A DNA stretch of 37,759 nt from Quadrisphaera granulorum (GCF_003149145.1 NZ_QGDQ01000039.1:1-37759), one strand, 5' to 3'; positions 17,231 to 26,052 are shown, numbered from the stretch's first letter. The notes: a model not told the origin generated them from the sequence alone. A program made the numbers and translations.

Positions 17231-19191
17231 TGACGGACAAGCACGACGGGGCCGACGATGGACGGGGAGCAGCGGTGAGCGTGGTGGAGGCCTCCGGCGC
17301 CGTCGAGCGAGCCGTGGCGCTCGCGGATGACCTGGTCGGCGCGTGGGGCAGCTGGGGCCCGGTCATGACGCCCGACGCGCAGCGCGTCGCGTTCATCTCC
17401 GACAGGTCCGGCGCCCCGCAGGTGTGGGTGCAGGACGTCGTGACGGGGCTGCCCGAGGTGGCTGCCCTGCCGCGCGCCCGTCACCTGCCGCTCGGCACGC
17501 CGGACCCGGTGGTGGGTCTCAACTGGGCTGCGGACGGTCGCTGGCTCGGCGTCGAGGTGGCCACCGACGGCGGTGTGCGGACCCAGGTGTGGGTGGTGCG
17601 CCCTGACGGGCGCGACGCGCGGCGGATCGCCGGCGGCCCCGGGGCGGGAGATGTCGACGGCGGGGAGCACGCCACCCTCGGTCCGTGGACCCGCAGCGGG
17701 CACCGTCTCGTGGTGACGCTGCCCTCGCCGGGCCCCGGGCGGCCCACCCGTTCCTTCCTCGCCGACCCGGGCACCGGCCGGCTCGACCCGCTCTCCGAGG
17801 GCGACAACACCACCGTGCTCGACGTGTCGCTCGAGGAGCGGTTCCTCGTGCTCAAGGACGGCGAGCGCGGGCACCAGTTCTGCGTGGCGGTCGACAGGCT
17901 CGACGACTCCTCCTTCCCGCTGCTGCAGCCCGGCGCCACCGGCTCCACGGACCGCGCCGTGCTGCGGCCCGCACCCGAGGGCGACTCCGGTCCGCTGTGG
18001 GTCTACCTCGCCTCCGACGTGGGCCTCGCGCGCCGCCAGCTCATCGGGATGGCACTCGGCCCGCACGGCTTCAAAGGCGAACCGCGCGCGCTCGCCGTCC
18101 GTGACGACGCCGAGCTGGAAGACCTCGACGCCGACGACGCCGGCCGCCTCCTCCTGCTCGTGTGGAACGCCGCCGGGCGCAGCGAGCTGGAGCTGTTCGA
18201 CACCACCACGCACGAGCGCACGCCCATCACGGGCATGCCCGGCCAGGTCGCGGCAGACCCGGTGCTGTCCCGCGACGGCTCGTCCGTGGTGCTCGGCGTG
18301 GAGGGCCCGCGCCGACCCCGGGAGCTGTGGCACGTCGACGTCGCCACCGGTGCCTGGTCGCGCATCACCCACGCCCCAGCGCTGCCGGAGCACGCCCTCG
18401 TCGAGCCGGAGCTCGTGCGGTTTTCCGGTAGGGACGGACTGCCGCTCACGGGGTGGCTCTACCGGCCTGCGCAGCACGCCGGTCCGGGGCCGGCGGCGTT
18501 GTGGCTGCATGGCGGCCCGGAGGCGCAGGAGCGGCCCACGTTCACGCCGCAGCACCAGGCGCTGGTCGCCGCCGGGATCGCCGTGCTCGCGCCGAACATC
18601 CGCGGATCGTCGGGGTTCGGGCGCGAGTTCGTCCACGCCGACGACATCGAGAAGCGATGGGACGCCTTCTCCGACGTGCTCGCCGCGGCCGACCACCTGG
18701 TGGCCACCGGCGTGGCCGACCCCGCCCGCATCGCGGTGACCGGCCGCTCCTACGGCGGCTACCTCGTGCTGGCGTCGCTGGCGTTCTCACCGGGGGTCTT
18801 TGCCGCCGGGGTGGACGTGTGCGGCATGAGCGACCTCACCACGTTCTACCGCGACACCGAGCCGTGGATCGGTGCCGTGGCCGTGACGAAGTACGGCCAC
18901 CCCGAGCGCGACCGGGCGCTGCTGGAGGCGCTGTCACCGCTGCGTGCCGTGGACGCCGTGGACGCGCCGCTGCTCGTCGTCCACGGCGAGCACGACACCA
19001 ACGTGCCCATCGGTGAAGCCCGCCAGATCGTGGCGGCGCTCACCGAACGGGCGCTCGTGGACGAGTCGGCCCCGCCCGTGGAGTACCTCGAACTGGCGGG
19101 GGAGGGGCACGACTACCGCCGCGCCGACTCCCGCCGCACGCTCTACGGCGCCGTCGTGAGGTTCCTCGCCGAGCACCTCGGCCCCCTCTGA
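17230..19191 (+). CDS. S9 family (prolyl oligopeptidase-type) peptidase
   Basis: This 653-residue serine peptidase has an N-terminal beta-propeller (about 35-390, with WD40/TolB-like strands such as RVAFISDRSGAPQVWVQD) and a C-terminal alpha/beta hydrolase domain. The catalytic triad is visible: S507 in GRSYGG, D589 in HGEHD and H627 in GEGHD. S9 peptidases cleave short peptides after Pro, acyl-amino acids or related amides. No signal peptide is seen, so it is probably cytoplasmic. ATG 17230 overlaps the stop of the ligase fusion gene as ATGA. The pairing of an amide-forming enzyme with an amide-cleaving one suggests a make-and-break or processing pathway; that is inference. Confidence 0.88.
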   Translation: MTDKHDGADDGRGAAVSVVEASGAVERAVALADDLVGAWGSWGPVMTPDAQRVAFISDRSGAPQVWVQDVVTGLPEVAALPRARHLPLGTPDPVVGLNWAADGRWLGVEVATDGGVRTQVWVVRPDGRDARRIAGGPGAGDVDGGEHATLGPWTRSGHRLVVTLPSPGPGRPTRSFLADPGTGRLDPLSEGDNTTVLDVSLEERFLVLKDGERGHQFCVAVDRLDDSSFPLLQPGATGSTDRAVLRPAPEGDSGPLWVYLASDVGLARRQLIGMALGPHGFKGEPRALAVRDDAELEDLDADDAGRLLLLVWNAAGRSELELFDTTTHERTPITGMPGQVAADPVLSRDGSSVVLGVEGPRRPRELWHVDVATGAWSRITHAPALPEHALVEPELVRFSGRDGLPLTGWLYRPAQHAGPGPAALWLHGGPEAQERPTFTPQHQALVAAGIAVLAPNIRGSSGFGREFVHADDIEKRWDAFSDVLAAADHLVATGVADPARIAVTGRSYGGYLVLASLAFSPGVFAAGVDVCGMSDLTTFYRDTEPWIGAVAVTKYGHPERDRALLEALSPLRAVDAVDAPLLVVHGEHDTNVPIGEARQIVAALTERALVDESAPPVEYLELAGEGHDYRRADSRRTLYGAVVRFLAEHLGPL

Positions 19192-19198
19192 CCCCCGC

Positions 19199-19255
19199 CG
19201 CGACGATCAAGGAAGCTACGCACGCCAGCCGTGCACGGCTTCCTTGATCGTCGCG
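19199..19255 (+). terminator. Long nested inverted repeat after the S9 peptidase gene
   Basis: An 18-bp perfect inverted repeat, CGCGACGATCAAGGAAGC (19199-19216) and its complement (19238-19255), encloses 21 bases that contain a second GCACG/CGTGC pair. It lies eight bases after the peptidase stop and could terminate transcription, although no T-run follows. It is longer and more perfect than a typical terminator and may instead be a dispersed repeat element. Confidence 0.5.
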
Positions 19256-19305
19256 GGTGGGGGATGAACCGGTGGTCGAGCCCCCGCAGTGTCGCCCGCC
19301 GGTCC

Positions 19306-19311
19306 TACGGT
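19306..19311 (+). promoter_or_regulatory. Candidate -10 box of the amidohydrolase gene
   Basis: TACGGT is followed after seven bases by the GTG at 19319. No Shine-Dalgarno sequence is present, so a leaderless transcript is likely. Confidence 0.45.
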
Positions 19312-19318
19312 GACCCCC

Positions 19319-20719
19319 GTGCAGCTCCTGGTGACCGAAGCCCGCCTCATCACCCTCGTCCCGTCCGGGGACGACCCGGACGACGTCGGCTACTCCGAGC
19401 GCGGCTGGATGCTCGTGGAGGACGGCCTCGTGGCCGCCACGGGCGACGGCGAGCCGCCGGCTACCGTCCGCGCCGGCGTGAGCGCCGCAGGCGGGGAGGT
19501 ACTGGACGTCGGTGGCGCGTTCGTGGCGCCGGGCTTCGTGTCCTCGCACTCCCACCTGTTCACCAGCGGCCTGCGCGGGCTGGGCGTCGCGGAGACGCTC
19601 TACGGCTGGTGCGACTCCATGCTCGGCACCACTGCGCACATGAGCCCGACCGACATCTACTGGTCGACGCTGCACGGCGCGCTGGACTTCCTCTCCCACG
19701 GCGTGACCACCGCCTACAACTTCACCGACCCGCTGCAGGCGTGGGAGCCGATGGTGGAGGGGCGGCGCACCGGCACCGCCGGGCTGCGCGACCTCGAATA
19801 CCACACTCGCCAGGCCGATGCCTGCCGCGACGCCGGCCTCCGCTTCGTCGACGCGATCGGCATGGACGCCACTGCGGGCACTGATCAGGACGTCGTGGAC
19901 CGGTTCGCTGCCAGCGTCGAGCACACCCGGGCGATGGACCCGGCCCTGGCGCTGGGCGTCTCGATCATGGGGCAGGTGCAGTGGTCACCCCGGCCCGACG
20001 CCGCCGAGGTGGAGGTCGCGGCGATGCGCCGCCACGGCGTCACCAACCAGGCGCACTTCCTGGAGTCGCCCGAGGCGATCGAGCTCCAGCAGTCGAAGTT
20101 CGCGCTCTACCGCGACGCAGGGGCGCTCGGCCCCGACATGGTCTTCGGGCACTTCATCCAGACCACCCCCGAGATCATCGAGCAGGCCGCCGCAGGCGGC
20201 GCCGGGATGTCCTGGCAGCCCGCCTCCAACGGCCGGCTCGCGTCCGGAGTGGCGCTGGTGCCCGAGATGATCGCGATGGGGATGGCGGTGGGCATCGGCC
20301 TCGACGACCAGGCCTGCACCGACGTCGCCGACCCCTGGCAGAACATGCGGATCGGCATCGCCGCGCAGCGCGCCCGCACCAAGGACCCGCTCTCGATGAT
20401 GCCCGAGCGCGCGCTGCGCCTGCACACCCTCGGGGCCGCCCAGATCATGGGCGTCGCCGATCGCGTCGGCAGCCTGGCCGTGGGCAAGCACGCGGACTTC
20501 GTCGTCGTCGACCCCCGCCAGCCCGATGTCGGCCCGCTGTGGCACCCGGTGCGCAACTACGTGATGTCCATGACGCCGCGCAACCTTCGCCAGGTCTACG
20601 TCGGCGGCCGGCTCGTCGACGAGGGCGGCATCTCGGTGAACCCGCTCGCCGTCGAGGCCTCGGCGCGCATCCACGCCGACCTACCGGCCCTCGCCGCGAG
20701 GATCGGCCACCCCCGCTGA
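19319..20719 (+). CDS. Amidohydrolase family protein (ATZ/TRZ/SsnA-like deaminase)
   Basis: This protein of about 466 residues is a metal-dependent hydrolase of the amidohydrolase superfamily, closest by layout to the ATZ/TRZ chlorohydrolase and deaminase group. Metal ligands are visible as H77 and H79 (SSHSHLF), a His in NQAHFLES, a His in VFGHFIQTT and an Asp in GIGLDDQ. WQPASNGRLASG matches the conserved hcP-sN-L-sG segment. The C-terminal strands (GKHADFVVVDPRQP) rebuild the composite beta-sandwich. Likely reactions are deamination or hydrolysis of a heterocycle such as a purine or pyrimidine derivative, but the substrate is not readable. I place the start at GTG 19319 by the leaderless promoter; GTG 19310 and 19289 are in frame upstream. 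Confidence 0.82.
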   Translation: MQLLVTEARLITLVPSGDDPDDVGYSERGWMLVEDGLVAATGDGEPPATVRAGVSAAGGEVLDVGGAFVAPGFVSSHSHLFTSGLRGLGVAETLYGWCDSMLGTTAHMSPTDIYWSTLHGALDFLSHGVTTAYNFTDPLQAWEPMVEGRRTGTAGLRDLEYHTRQADACRDAGLRFVDAIGMDATAGTDQDVVDRFAASVEHTRAMDPALALGVSIMGQVQWSPRPDAAEVEVAAMRRHGVTNQAHFLESPEAIELQQSKFALYRDAGALGPDMVFGHFIQTTPEIIEQAAAGGAGMSWQPASNGRLASGVALVPEMIAMGMAVGIGLDDQACTDVADPWQNMRIGIAAQRARTKDPLSMMPERALRLHTLGAAQIMGVADRVGSLAVGKHADFVVVDPRQPDVGPLWHPVRNYVMSMTPRNLRQVYVGGRLVDEGGISVNPLAVEASARIHADLPALAARIGHPR

Positions 20720-20740
20720 GCGAACGCCCAGCGGGGGTGG
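20707..20740. terminator. Bidirectional hairpin terminator between convergent genes
   Basis: A 12-bp perfect stem (CCACCCCCGCTG paired with its complement) with a 10-base loop spans the end of the amidohydrolase gene and the gap to the convergent beta-propeller gene. No T-run is present, as is common in GC-rich Actinobacteria. Confidence 0.6.
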
Positions 20741-20749
20741 GCACGCGCC

Positions 20750-22093
20750 TCAGCGGGTGGCGTAGACGCTGATCGTGCCGTCGCCCTCGCCGCTGGCCAG
20801 GAACAGGCCACGCTGCGGCAGGGCCAGCAGCCCCTCGGGGGCGTCGCCGGTCTGCAGCACCTGCAGCAGGCGGGGCTTGCGCTCGTCACTGATGTCGTAG
20901 ACGACGACGGCGTCGGCGCGCTCCGCCCCGATGAACGCCAGCGGCACACCGTGCCCCTTGCCGTGCCCGTGGTGGTGCCGCGTGGCGGCGTTCTTGTCGG
21001 TGTCAGCGCCCCTCGCGTACACGCCGACCGCCGTGCCCTCGGCCTCCACACCGCGGTTGTCCGAGCGACCGTCCGGGTACAGCCCGGCCGCCGCGATGGC
21101 CTCCTCGAACGAGGAGCCCGGCGTGTGCACCACGCCGCCGCGGGTGTCGAAGAGCGTCCAGCCGCGTCCGCCGACGTACTGGCCCTTGGTGAGGTCGACG
21201 TCGTAGTCGCCCTCGTCAGCGGTGATGAGGCGGCCCTGAGGCGTCCAGGAGATGCCGTCCGGCTCGCGGCGGGCGTCCTTCAGCTGCTCGGTGAAGGAGA
21301 CCTTCTTGTCGTCCGTGAGGTCGGCGGCCTGCGTCACGGCGCCGGCGGAGAAGGAGCCGGTGACCTTCGCGCGCTTGAGGTCGACGAGGACGACGGCGTT
21401 GTTCTCCTGCAGCGTGACGGCGGCGACCCCGCGGTCGTTGATGGTCACGTACTCCGGCTCGGGATCAGTCGGGAAGCGGAGCCCGGGCAGACCGCGCAGG
21501 TCCACTTGCTGGGCCTTCCAGCGCGTCGGAGCGCCCTTGAGGTCGATGACCGCGAGGTAGCCGGGCGGATCCTGCGGCATCGCGCCGTCGTCGACGTCCT
21601 CGTCGCGCTCGTTCTCCACCGCCACGGCGGCGTAGCGGCCGTCGGGGCTGACCGCGATGGAGTCGGGCTGGCCACTCAGCGGCACGCGTGCGATGACGGC
21701 GCGGCTGGCGAGGTCGATGACGGCGACGTCGTCGGGGCCGGAGACAGCGGCCAGGGCGTAGCGGTCGGTGGTCGCCACCGACGTCGGCTCACCACCCACG
21801 GCCACCGCACCGGACGCCTTCGGCGTGGCGGGGTCGGAGATGTCCACGAAGCCGACCTGCTCGCCGCCGGAGTCTGTGTGGAGGACGGTACGGCCGTCCT
21901 TGGTGGCCGCGAGGATCTCAGCGACGTCTCCGACGACGTCGAAGCGCGCGACCTGCGTGAACGTCGGTGCGCCCGGCGTCTTCGACGGCTTCGGAGGTGA
22001 GGCCAGCGCGGGAGCCGCGGGTAGGCCGGCGGCGAGGACGACGGCGCCGATGAACGCGAGGCGACGGGTGCGGGGATGGTTCGTGAGGATCAC
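20750..22093 (-). CDS. Secreted beta-propeller (YVTN/LVIVD-like) protein
   Basis: This 447-residue protein begins with a Sec-type signal peptide: positive residues (HPRTRR), a hydrophobic core (LAFIGAVVLAAGLPA) and an APALA-S cleavage region. The mature part is made of repeating beta-propeller blades such as VGFVDISDPATPKASG, DVAVIDLASRAVIARVPLSG, DSIAVSPDGRYAAVAV, YLAVIDLKG and VVVYDISDERKP. This pattern is seen in LVIVD, YVTN and choice-of-anchor type extracellular proteins. No catalytic motif is visible and its role is unknown. A His-rich patch (HHHGHGKGHG) near 390-400 could bind metal. GTG 22093 places the signal peptide at the N-terminus and has GGAG upstream; the frame extends into palindrome repeats to 22225, which I exclude. 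Confidence 0.75.
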   Translation of the reverse strand: MILTNHPRTRRLAFIGAVVLAAGLPAAPALASPPKPSKTPGAPTFTQVARFDVVGDVAEILAATKDGRTVLHTDSGGEQVGFVDISDPATPKASGAVAVGGEPTSVATTDRYALAAVSGPDDVAVIDLASRAVIARVPLSGQPDSIAVSPDGRYAAVAVENERDEDVDDGAMPQDPPGYLAVIDLKGAPTRWKAQQVDLRGLPGLRFPTDPEPEYVTINDRGVAAVTLQENNAVVLVDLKRAKVTGSFSAGAVTQAADLTDDKKVSFTEQLKDARREPDGISWTPQGRLITADEGDYDVDLTKGQYVGGRGWTLFDTRGGVVHTPGSSFEEAIAAAGLYPDGRSDNRGVEAEGTAVGVYARGADTDKNAATRHHHGHGKGHGVPLAFIGAERADAVVVYDISDERKPRLLQVLQTGDAPEGLLALPQRGLFLASGEGDGTISVYATR

Positions 22094-22199
22094 GCGGCGG
22101 ATGCTCCAGCGACCCGTCGATGCGCAGGTGGCGGGTGGGTGAACGGCGGTCGACGTCCCCCTGAAGGTCAAGAAACGGTCAAGTCTTCCCCTTCCTTCT

Positions 22200-22262
22200 C
22201 GCACTTTCCGCGGCAGGTGCGCCAAGGAGCCCCTCCTTCCCGCACTTGCCGCGGAAAGTGCG
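22200..22262 (+). repeat. Palindromic repeat cluster 3 (two copies, opposed)
   Basis: Two 22-bp palindromes of the same family lie at 22200-22221 and 22241-22262, 41 bp apart and in opposite orientation. The first has one A-to-G change in its right arm. The pair sits between the 3' end of sdhB and the start of the beta-propeller gene, both on the minus strand, with a separate hairpin between it and sdhB. Confidence 0.88.
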
Positions 22263-22289
22263 AAAAGGGAAGGAGGGGGACGACGACGA

Positions 22290-22327
22290 AGGGCCGCGCC
22301 CCTCGACGGATCGAGAGGCGCGGCCCT
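22290..22327 (-). terminator. Hairpin terminator of the sdhCDAB operon
   Basis: An 11-bp perfect stem (AGGGCCGCGCC with its complement) extends inward with one mismatch to a four-base loop. It lies 22 bases downstream of the sdhB stop on the minus strand, where the sdh operon should end. Confidence 0.65.
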
Positions 22328-22349
22328 GACGTGCGGGCGGCTGGAGCCG

Positions 22350-23105
22350 TCAGACCTTGCGGGTCAGCAGCGCCTGCTTCACCTCGGCGATGGCCTTGGT
22401 GATCTGGATGCCACGCGGGCATGCCTCCGAGCAGTTGAAGGTGGTGCGGCAGCGCCACACGCCCTCACGGTCGTTGAGGACCTCCAGACGAAGGTCGGCG
22501 CCCTCGTCGCGGCTGTCGAAGATGAACCGGTGCGCGTTGACGATCGCCGCCGGGCCGAAGTACTGGCCGTCGGTCCAGAACACCGGGCAGCTCGACGTGC
22601 ACGCCGCGCAGAGGATGCACTTGGTGGTGTCGTCGAAGCGCTCGCGGTCATGGGCGGACTGCAGGCGCTCCTTGGTGGGCTCGTGCCCGGAGGTGATGAG
22701 GAAGGGCATCACCTCGCGGTAGGACTGGAAGAACGGCTCCATGTCCACCACGAGGTCCTTCTCGACCGGCAGGCCCTTGATGGGCTCGACGGTGATCGGC
22801 TTGCTCGGGTCGAGGTCCTTGAGCAGCGACTTGCACGCCAGACGGTTGACGCCGTTGATGCGCATCGCGTCGGAACCGCACACCCCGTGCGCGCAGGAGC
22901 GCCGGAAGGTCAGCGACCCGTCCTGCTCCCACTTGACCTTGTGGAGCGCGTCGAGGATGCGGTCGGTGCCGTGCACCTGGACCTTGTAGTCCTCCCAGTG
23001 GGGGGCTGAATCGCGCTCGGGGTCGTACCGGCGGATGCGCACGGTGACCTCGAAGCTCGGGATGGCGCCCACCTTCGCTGCAGGCGCCGCCTCGGTTGTA
23101 GCCAT
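22350..23105 (-). CDS. sdhB: Succinate dehydrogenase iron-sulfur subunit
   Basis: This 251-residue subunit carries electrons from the SdhA flavin to quinone in complex II. The N-terminal ferredoxin domain has the 2Fe-2S motif CAHGVCGSDAM (C71, C76, D79) with a further Cys at 91. The C-terminal domain has CILCAACTSSCP for the 4Fe-4S cluster and the later CSEACP for the 3Fe-4S and 4Fe-4S clusters. The length is normal. ATG 23105 lies five bases after the sdhA stop, so the two are tightly coupled. It is the last gene of the sdhCDAB operon and is followed by a hairpin terminator. Confidence 0.96.
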   Translation of the reverse strand: MATTEAAPAAKVGAIPSFEVTVRIRRYDPERDSAPHWEDYKVQVHGTDRILDALHKVKWEQDGSLTFRRSCAHGVCGSDAMRINGVNRLACKSLLKDLDPSKPITVEPIKGLPVEKDLVVDMEPFFQSYREVMPFLITSGHEPTKERLQSAHDRERFDDTTKCILCAACTSSCPVFWTDGQYFGPAAIVNAHRFIFDSRDEGADLRLEVLNDREGVWRCRTTFNCSEACPRGIQITKAIAEVKQALLTRKV

Positions 23106-23110
23106 GGGTG

Positions 23111-24877
23111 TCAGTACTTCCGTTCCATCGGCTGGTAGCGGGTGGTCACGACCGGCTTGGTGTCCAGCCGCACGCCCTCGTGGCCGTTCTCGTCGACCGC
23201 GCGGTACGCCATGGTGTGGCGCATGTGGTTGGCGTCGTCGCGGTTGGGGTAGTCCTCGCGGAAGTGGCCGCCGCGGCTCTCTGTGCGGTGCAGCGCACCG
23301 GCGCAGATGACGGTGGCCAGCTCCAGGAGGAAGCCCAGCTCCACGGCCTCGAGCAGGTCGGTGTTGAACCGCTGGCCCTTGTCCTGCACGCCGACGCGGG
23401 CGTACCGCTCGCGCAGGCCGTCGATGTCGGCCAGCGCCTGCTTGAGCGTCGTCTCGGTGCGGAACACCTGGGCGTTGGCGTCCATCGTTTCCTGCAGCTC
23501 ACGGCGCAGCACCGCCACGCGCTCCGTGCCGGTGGAGGCGCGCAGCCCCTCGATCATGGCGATGACGTCGGCCTCGGGGTTCTCCGGCAGATCCGCGAAG
23601 GTCTCCGTGGCCAGCGCGTGCTTGGCCGCGGCGATGCCTGCGCGCTTGCCGAAGACGTTGATGTCGAGCAGCGAGTTGGTGCCCAGGCGGTTGGACCCGT
23701 GCACCGACACGCACGCGACCTCACCGGCGGCGTACAGGCCGGGGACGGCGGTGGTGTTGTCGGCCAGCACCTGGGACGTGACGTCCGTGGGGACACCGCC
23801 CATCGCGTAGTGCGCGGTGGGGTAGACCGGCACCGGCTCGGTGTACGGCTCCACGCCCAGGTAGGTGCGGGCGAACTCGGTGATGTCCGGGAGCTTCGCG
23901 TCGATGTGCGCCGGCTCCAGGTGCGTCAGGTCGAGCAGCACGTAGTCCTTGTTGGGGCCGGCGCCGCGGCCCTCACGCACCTCGTTGGCCATCGACCGGG
24001 CGACGATGTCGCGTGGGGCGAGGTCCTTGATGGTGGGGGCGTAGCGCTCCATGAAGCGCTCGCCCTCGCCGTTGCGCAGGATGCCGCCCTCGCCGCGGGC
24101 GGCCTCGCTCAGCAGGATGCCGAGGCCGGCCAGGCCCGTCGGGTGGAACTGGAAGAACTCCATGTCCTCCAGGGGCAGGCCGCGGCGGTACGCGATGCCC
24201 ATGCCGTCACCGGTGAGGGTGTGCGCGTTGGAGGTGGTCTTGTAGACTTTGCCCGCACCGCCGGTAGCGAGTACCACCGACTTGGCGCGGAAGACGTGGA
24301 TGTTGCCGGTGGCCAGCTCGTAGGCCACGACGCCCGCCGTCGTCCTGACGCCGTCGACGTCGGTGAGCAGCAGGTCGAGCACGTAGAACTCGTTGAAGAA
24401 CTCCACCTCGTGCTTCACGCACTGCTGGTAGAGAGTCTGCAGGATCATGTGGCCGGTGCGGTCGGCCGCGTAGCAGGAGCGGCGCACGGCGGCCTCGCCG
24501 TGGTTGCGGGTGTGCCCGCCGAAGCGGCGCTGGTCGATGCGGCCCTCGGGGGTGCGGTTGAACGGCAGCCCCATCTTCTCGAGGTCGAGGACGGCGTCGA
24601 TGGCTTCCTTGCACATGACCTCGGCGGCGTCCTGGTCGACGAGGTAGTCGCCGCCCTTGACGGTGTCGAAGGTGTGCCACTCCCAGTTGTCTTCCTCGAC
24701 GTTGGCGAGGGCGGCGCACATGCCGCCCTGCGCCGCGCCGGTGTGGGAGCGCGTGGGGTACAGCTTGGTGAGCACGGCGGTGCGGGCGCGCTGGCCCGCC
24801 TCGATCGCCGCGCGCATGCCGGCGCCGCCGGCGCCGACGATGACCACGTCGTAGCTGTGGACCTGGACCTCAGCCAT
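23111..24877 (-). CDS. sdhA: Succinate dehydrogenase flavoprotein subunit
   Basis: This 588-residue flavoprotein oxidises succinate to fumarate in the TCA cycle and respiratory chain. The N-terminal FAD-binding motif is VVIVGAGGAGMRAA, and RSHTGAAQGG holds H45, the His expected to carry FAD covalently. The second FAD segment and capping domain follow, including DRTGHMILQTLYQQ and GSNRLGTNSLLDINVFGKRAG. RGGHFREDYPNRDD near the C-terminus is a conserved SdhA segment. ATG 24877 has AGGAGG about eight bases upstream. It lies in the order sdhC-sdhD-sdhA-sdhB. Confidence 0.97.
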   Translation of the reverse strand: MAEVQVHSYDVVIVGAGGAGMRAAIEAGQRARTAVLTKLYPTRSHTGAAQGGMCAALANVEEDNWEWHTFDTVKGGDYLVDQDAAEVMCKEAIDAVLDLEKMGLPFNRTPEGRIDQRRFGGHTRNHGEAAVRRSCYAADRTGHMILQTLYQQCVKHEVEFFNEFYVLDLLLTDVDGVRTTAGVVAYELATGNIHVFRAKSVVLATGGAGKVYKTTSNAHTLTGDGMGIAYRRGLPLEDMEFFQFHPTGLAGLGILLSEAARGEGGILRNGEGERFMERYAPTIKDLAPRDIVARSMANEVREGRGAGPNKDYVLLDLTHLEPAHIDAKLPDITEFARTYLGVEPYTEPVPVYPTAHYAMGGVPTDVTSQVLADNTTAVPGLYAAGEVACVSVHGSNRLGTNSLLDINVFGKRAGIAAAKHALATETFADLPENPEADVIAMIEGLRASTGTERVAVLRRELQETMDANAQVFRTETTLKQALADIDGLRERYARVGVQDKGQRFNTDLLEAVELGFLLELATVICAGALHRTESRGGHFREDYPNRDDANHMRHTMAYRAVDENGHEGVRLDTKPVVTTRYQPMERKY

Positions 24878-24911
24878 GGGGTGTCCTCCTCGAGCGAAGC
24901 TCAGCGGGCTG

Positions 24912-25388
24912 TCAGCGGGCGGGGCAGAACTCGGGCAGCAGCGCCGGGTCCGCGCCGATCGGGCACGGGTCGAACGTGAAGATGACGAGCGTCCCCAGCA
25001 CGACGGTGAGCGTGAACGCTGCGTAGAGCCCCATCTTCAGCCAGAAGCGGGTGCCGTTGCGCTCGGCGTAGTCGTTGATGATCGTGCGGACGCCGTTGGT
25101 GCCGTGGAGCATCGCGAGCCAGAGCATCGCGAGGTCCCAGACCTTCCAGAACGGTGAGGCCCACTTGCCCGCCACGAAGGCGAAGTCCACCTGGTGGATG
25201 CCGTCGCCGAGCATGAGGTTGATGAAGAGGTGCCCCAGGACCAGGACGACGAGCAGGACGCCGCTCATGCGCATGAACAACCACGCGTAGAGCTCGAAGT
25301 TGGTCCGGGTGGGCTTGCTGCGCCGGTACGGCGAGCGCGGCGCGTCGATCGCGTCGGACGGGCCGGGCGTGGACTGGACGGCGGTCAT
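24912..25388 (-). CDS. sdhD: Succinate dehydrogenase hydrophobic membrane anchor subunit
   Basis: This 158-residue protein anchors complex II and contributes to the quinone and heme site. A charged N-terminal 30 residues precede three membrane segments: around FMRMSGVLLVVLVLGHLFI, VWDLAMLWLAMLHGTNGV and GLYAAFTLTVVLGTLVIF. The His in LGHLF and the H-x-x-N-G-x-R segment (HGTNGVR) are typical of heme-binding SdhD/SdhC proteins. ATG 25388 follows a GAGAGG-type ribosome site. It is second in the sdhCDAB operon, 13 bases after sdhC. Confidence 0.9.
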   Translation of the reverse strand: MTAVQSTPGPSDAIDAPRSPYRRSKPTRTNFELYAWLFMRMSGVLLVVLVLGHLFINLMLGDGIHQVDFAFVAGKWASPFWKVWDLAMLWLAMLHGTNGVRTIINDYAERNGTRFWLKMGLYAAFTLTVVLGTLVIFTFDPCPIGADPALLPEFCPAR

Positions 25389-25401
25389 CGGGATGCCCCT
25401 C

Positions 25402-25809
25402 TCAGCCGTGGACCGGGGAGAAGATGATCGACAGGTGTCGCACCATGAACGGCACGAACAGCAGCACCCACACCGCGATGACGCCCCAGAAGAGCTGGCG
25501 GTGGTAGCGGGGGCCCTTCGACCAGAAGTCGATGAGCATCACGCGGATGCCGTTGAACGCGTGGAACAGGACGGCGGCCACGAGGCCGGCCTCTCCCATG
25601 CCCACGATCGGGTTCTTGTAGCTGCTGATCACGGCGTCGTACGCCTCGGGGGAAACCACCACGAGAGCGGTGTCGAGCACGTGCACGAGCAGGAAGATGA
25701 AGATGAGGACACCGGTGATGCGGTGACCCACCCATGACCACATGCCCTCGCGTCCTCGGTAGAGGGTGCCGGTGGGTCCTGAGACCGTCGGCATCAGCGT
25801 GCGTGCCAC
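25402..25809 (-). CDS. sdhC: Succinate dehydrogenase cytochrome b556 subunit
   Basis: This 135-residue protein is the first membrane anchor of complex II. Three membrane segments are visible: WSWVGHRITGVLIFIFLLVHVL, GLVAAVLFHAFNGIRVMLI and LFWGVIAVWVLLFVPFM. The HRITG start and LFHAFNGIR with its likely heme-ligand His are diagnostic of SdhC. GTG 25809 has GGAGG nine bases upstream. The 249-base gap upstream (25810-26058) is divergent from manC and should carry the sdh promoter; I see a TACGCT hexamer on the minus strand at 25975-25980 but no convincing -35. Confidence 0.9.
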   Translation of the reverse strand: MARTLMPTVSGPTGTLYRGREGMWSWVGHRITGVLIFIFLLVHVLDTALVVVSPEAYDAVISSYKNPIVGMGEAGLVAAVLFHAFNGIRVMLIDFWSKGPRYHRQLFWGVIAVWVLLFVPFMVRHLSIIFSPVHG

Positions 25810-26046
25810 GGAGTGCGCCTCCCTGTATCCCGTGAGGTGCGGGGTCTCGGTGGAGTGCGGGACCCTGCGTGAGTGGAGCGGCGCCCTGCTCGACCTGACC
25901 TGCGTGCAGACCCATGTGCCGGCACGTGGCCGACCACGAGCTGAGATCCGACCGGGACAGCGGCGTCGCTGGTGAGCGTAGCGCCGTGCGGGTGCTGCGC
26001 CCCCCGGACCGCGCGCCGAGGTGACCTACGCCTCACGCCGTTGTGC

Positions 26047-26052
26047 CAGGGT
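26047..26052 (+). promoter_or_regulatory. Candidate -10 box of manC
   Basis: CAGGGT lies six bases before the GTG at 26059. The same bases also resemble a Shine-Dalgarno sequence (AGGGTGG), so both readings are open. Confidence 0.25.

Noticed and set aside
22094-22225. N-terminal extension of the beta-propeller protein through palindrome cluster 3
   Set aside because: It would put about 44 residues before the signal peptide and translate the repeat.
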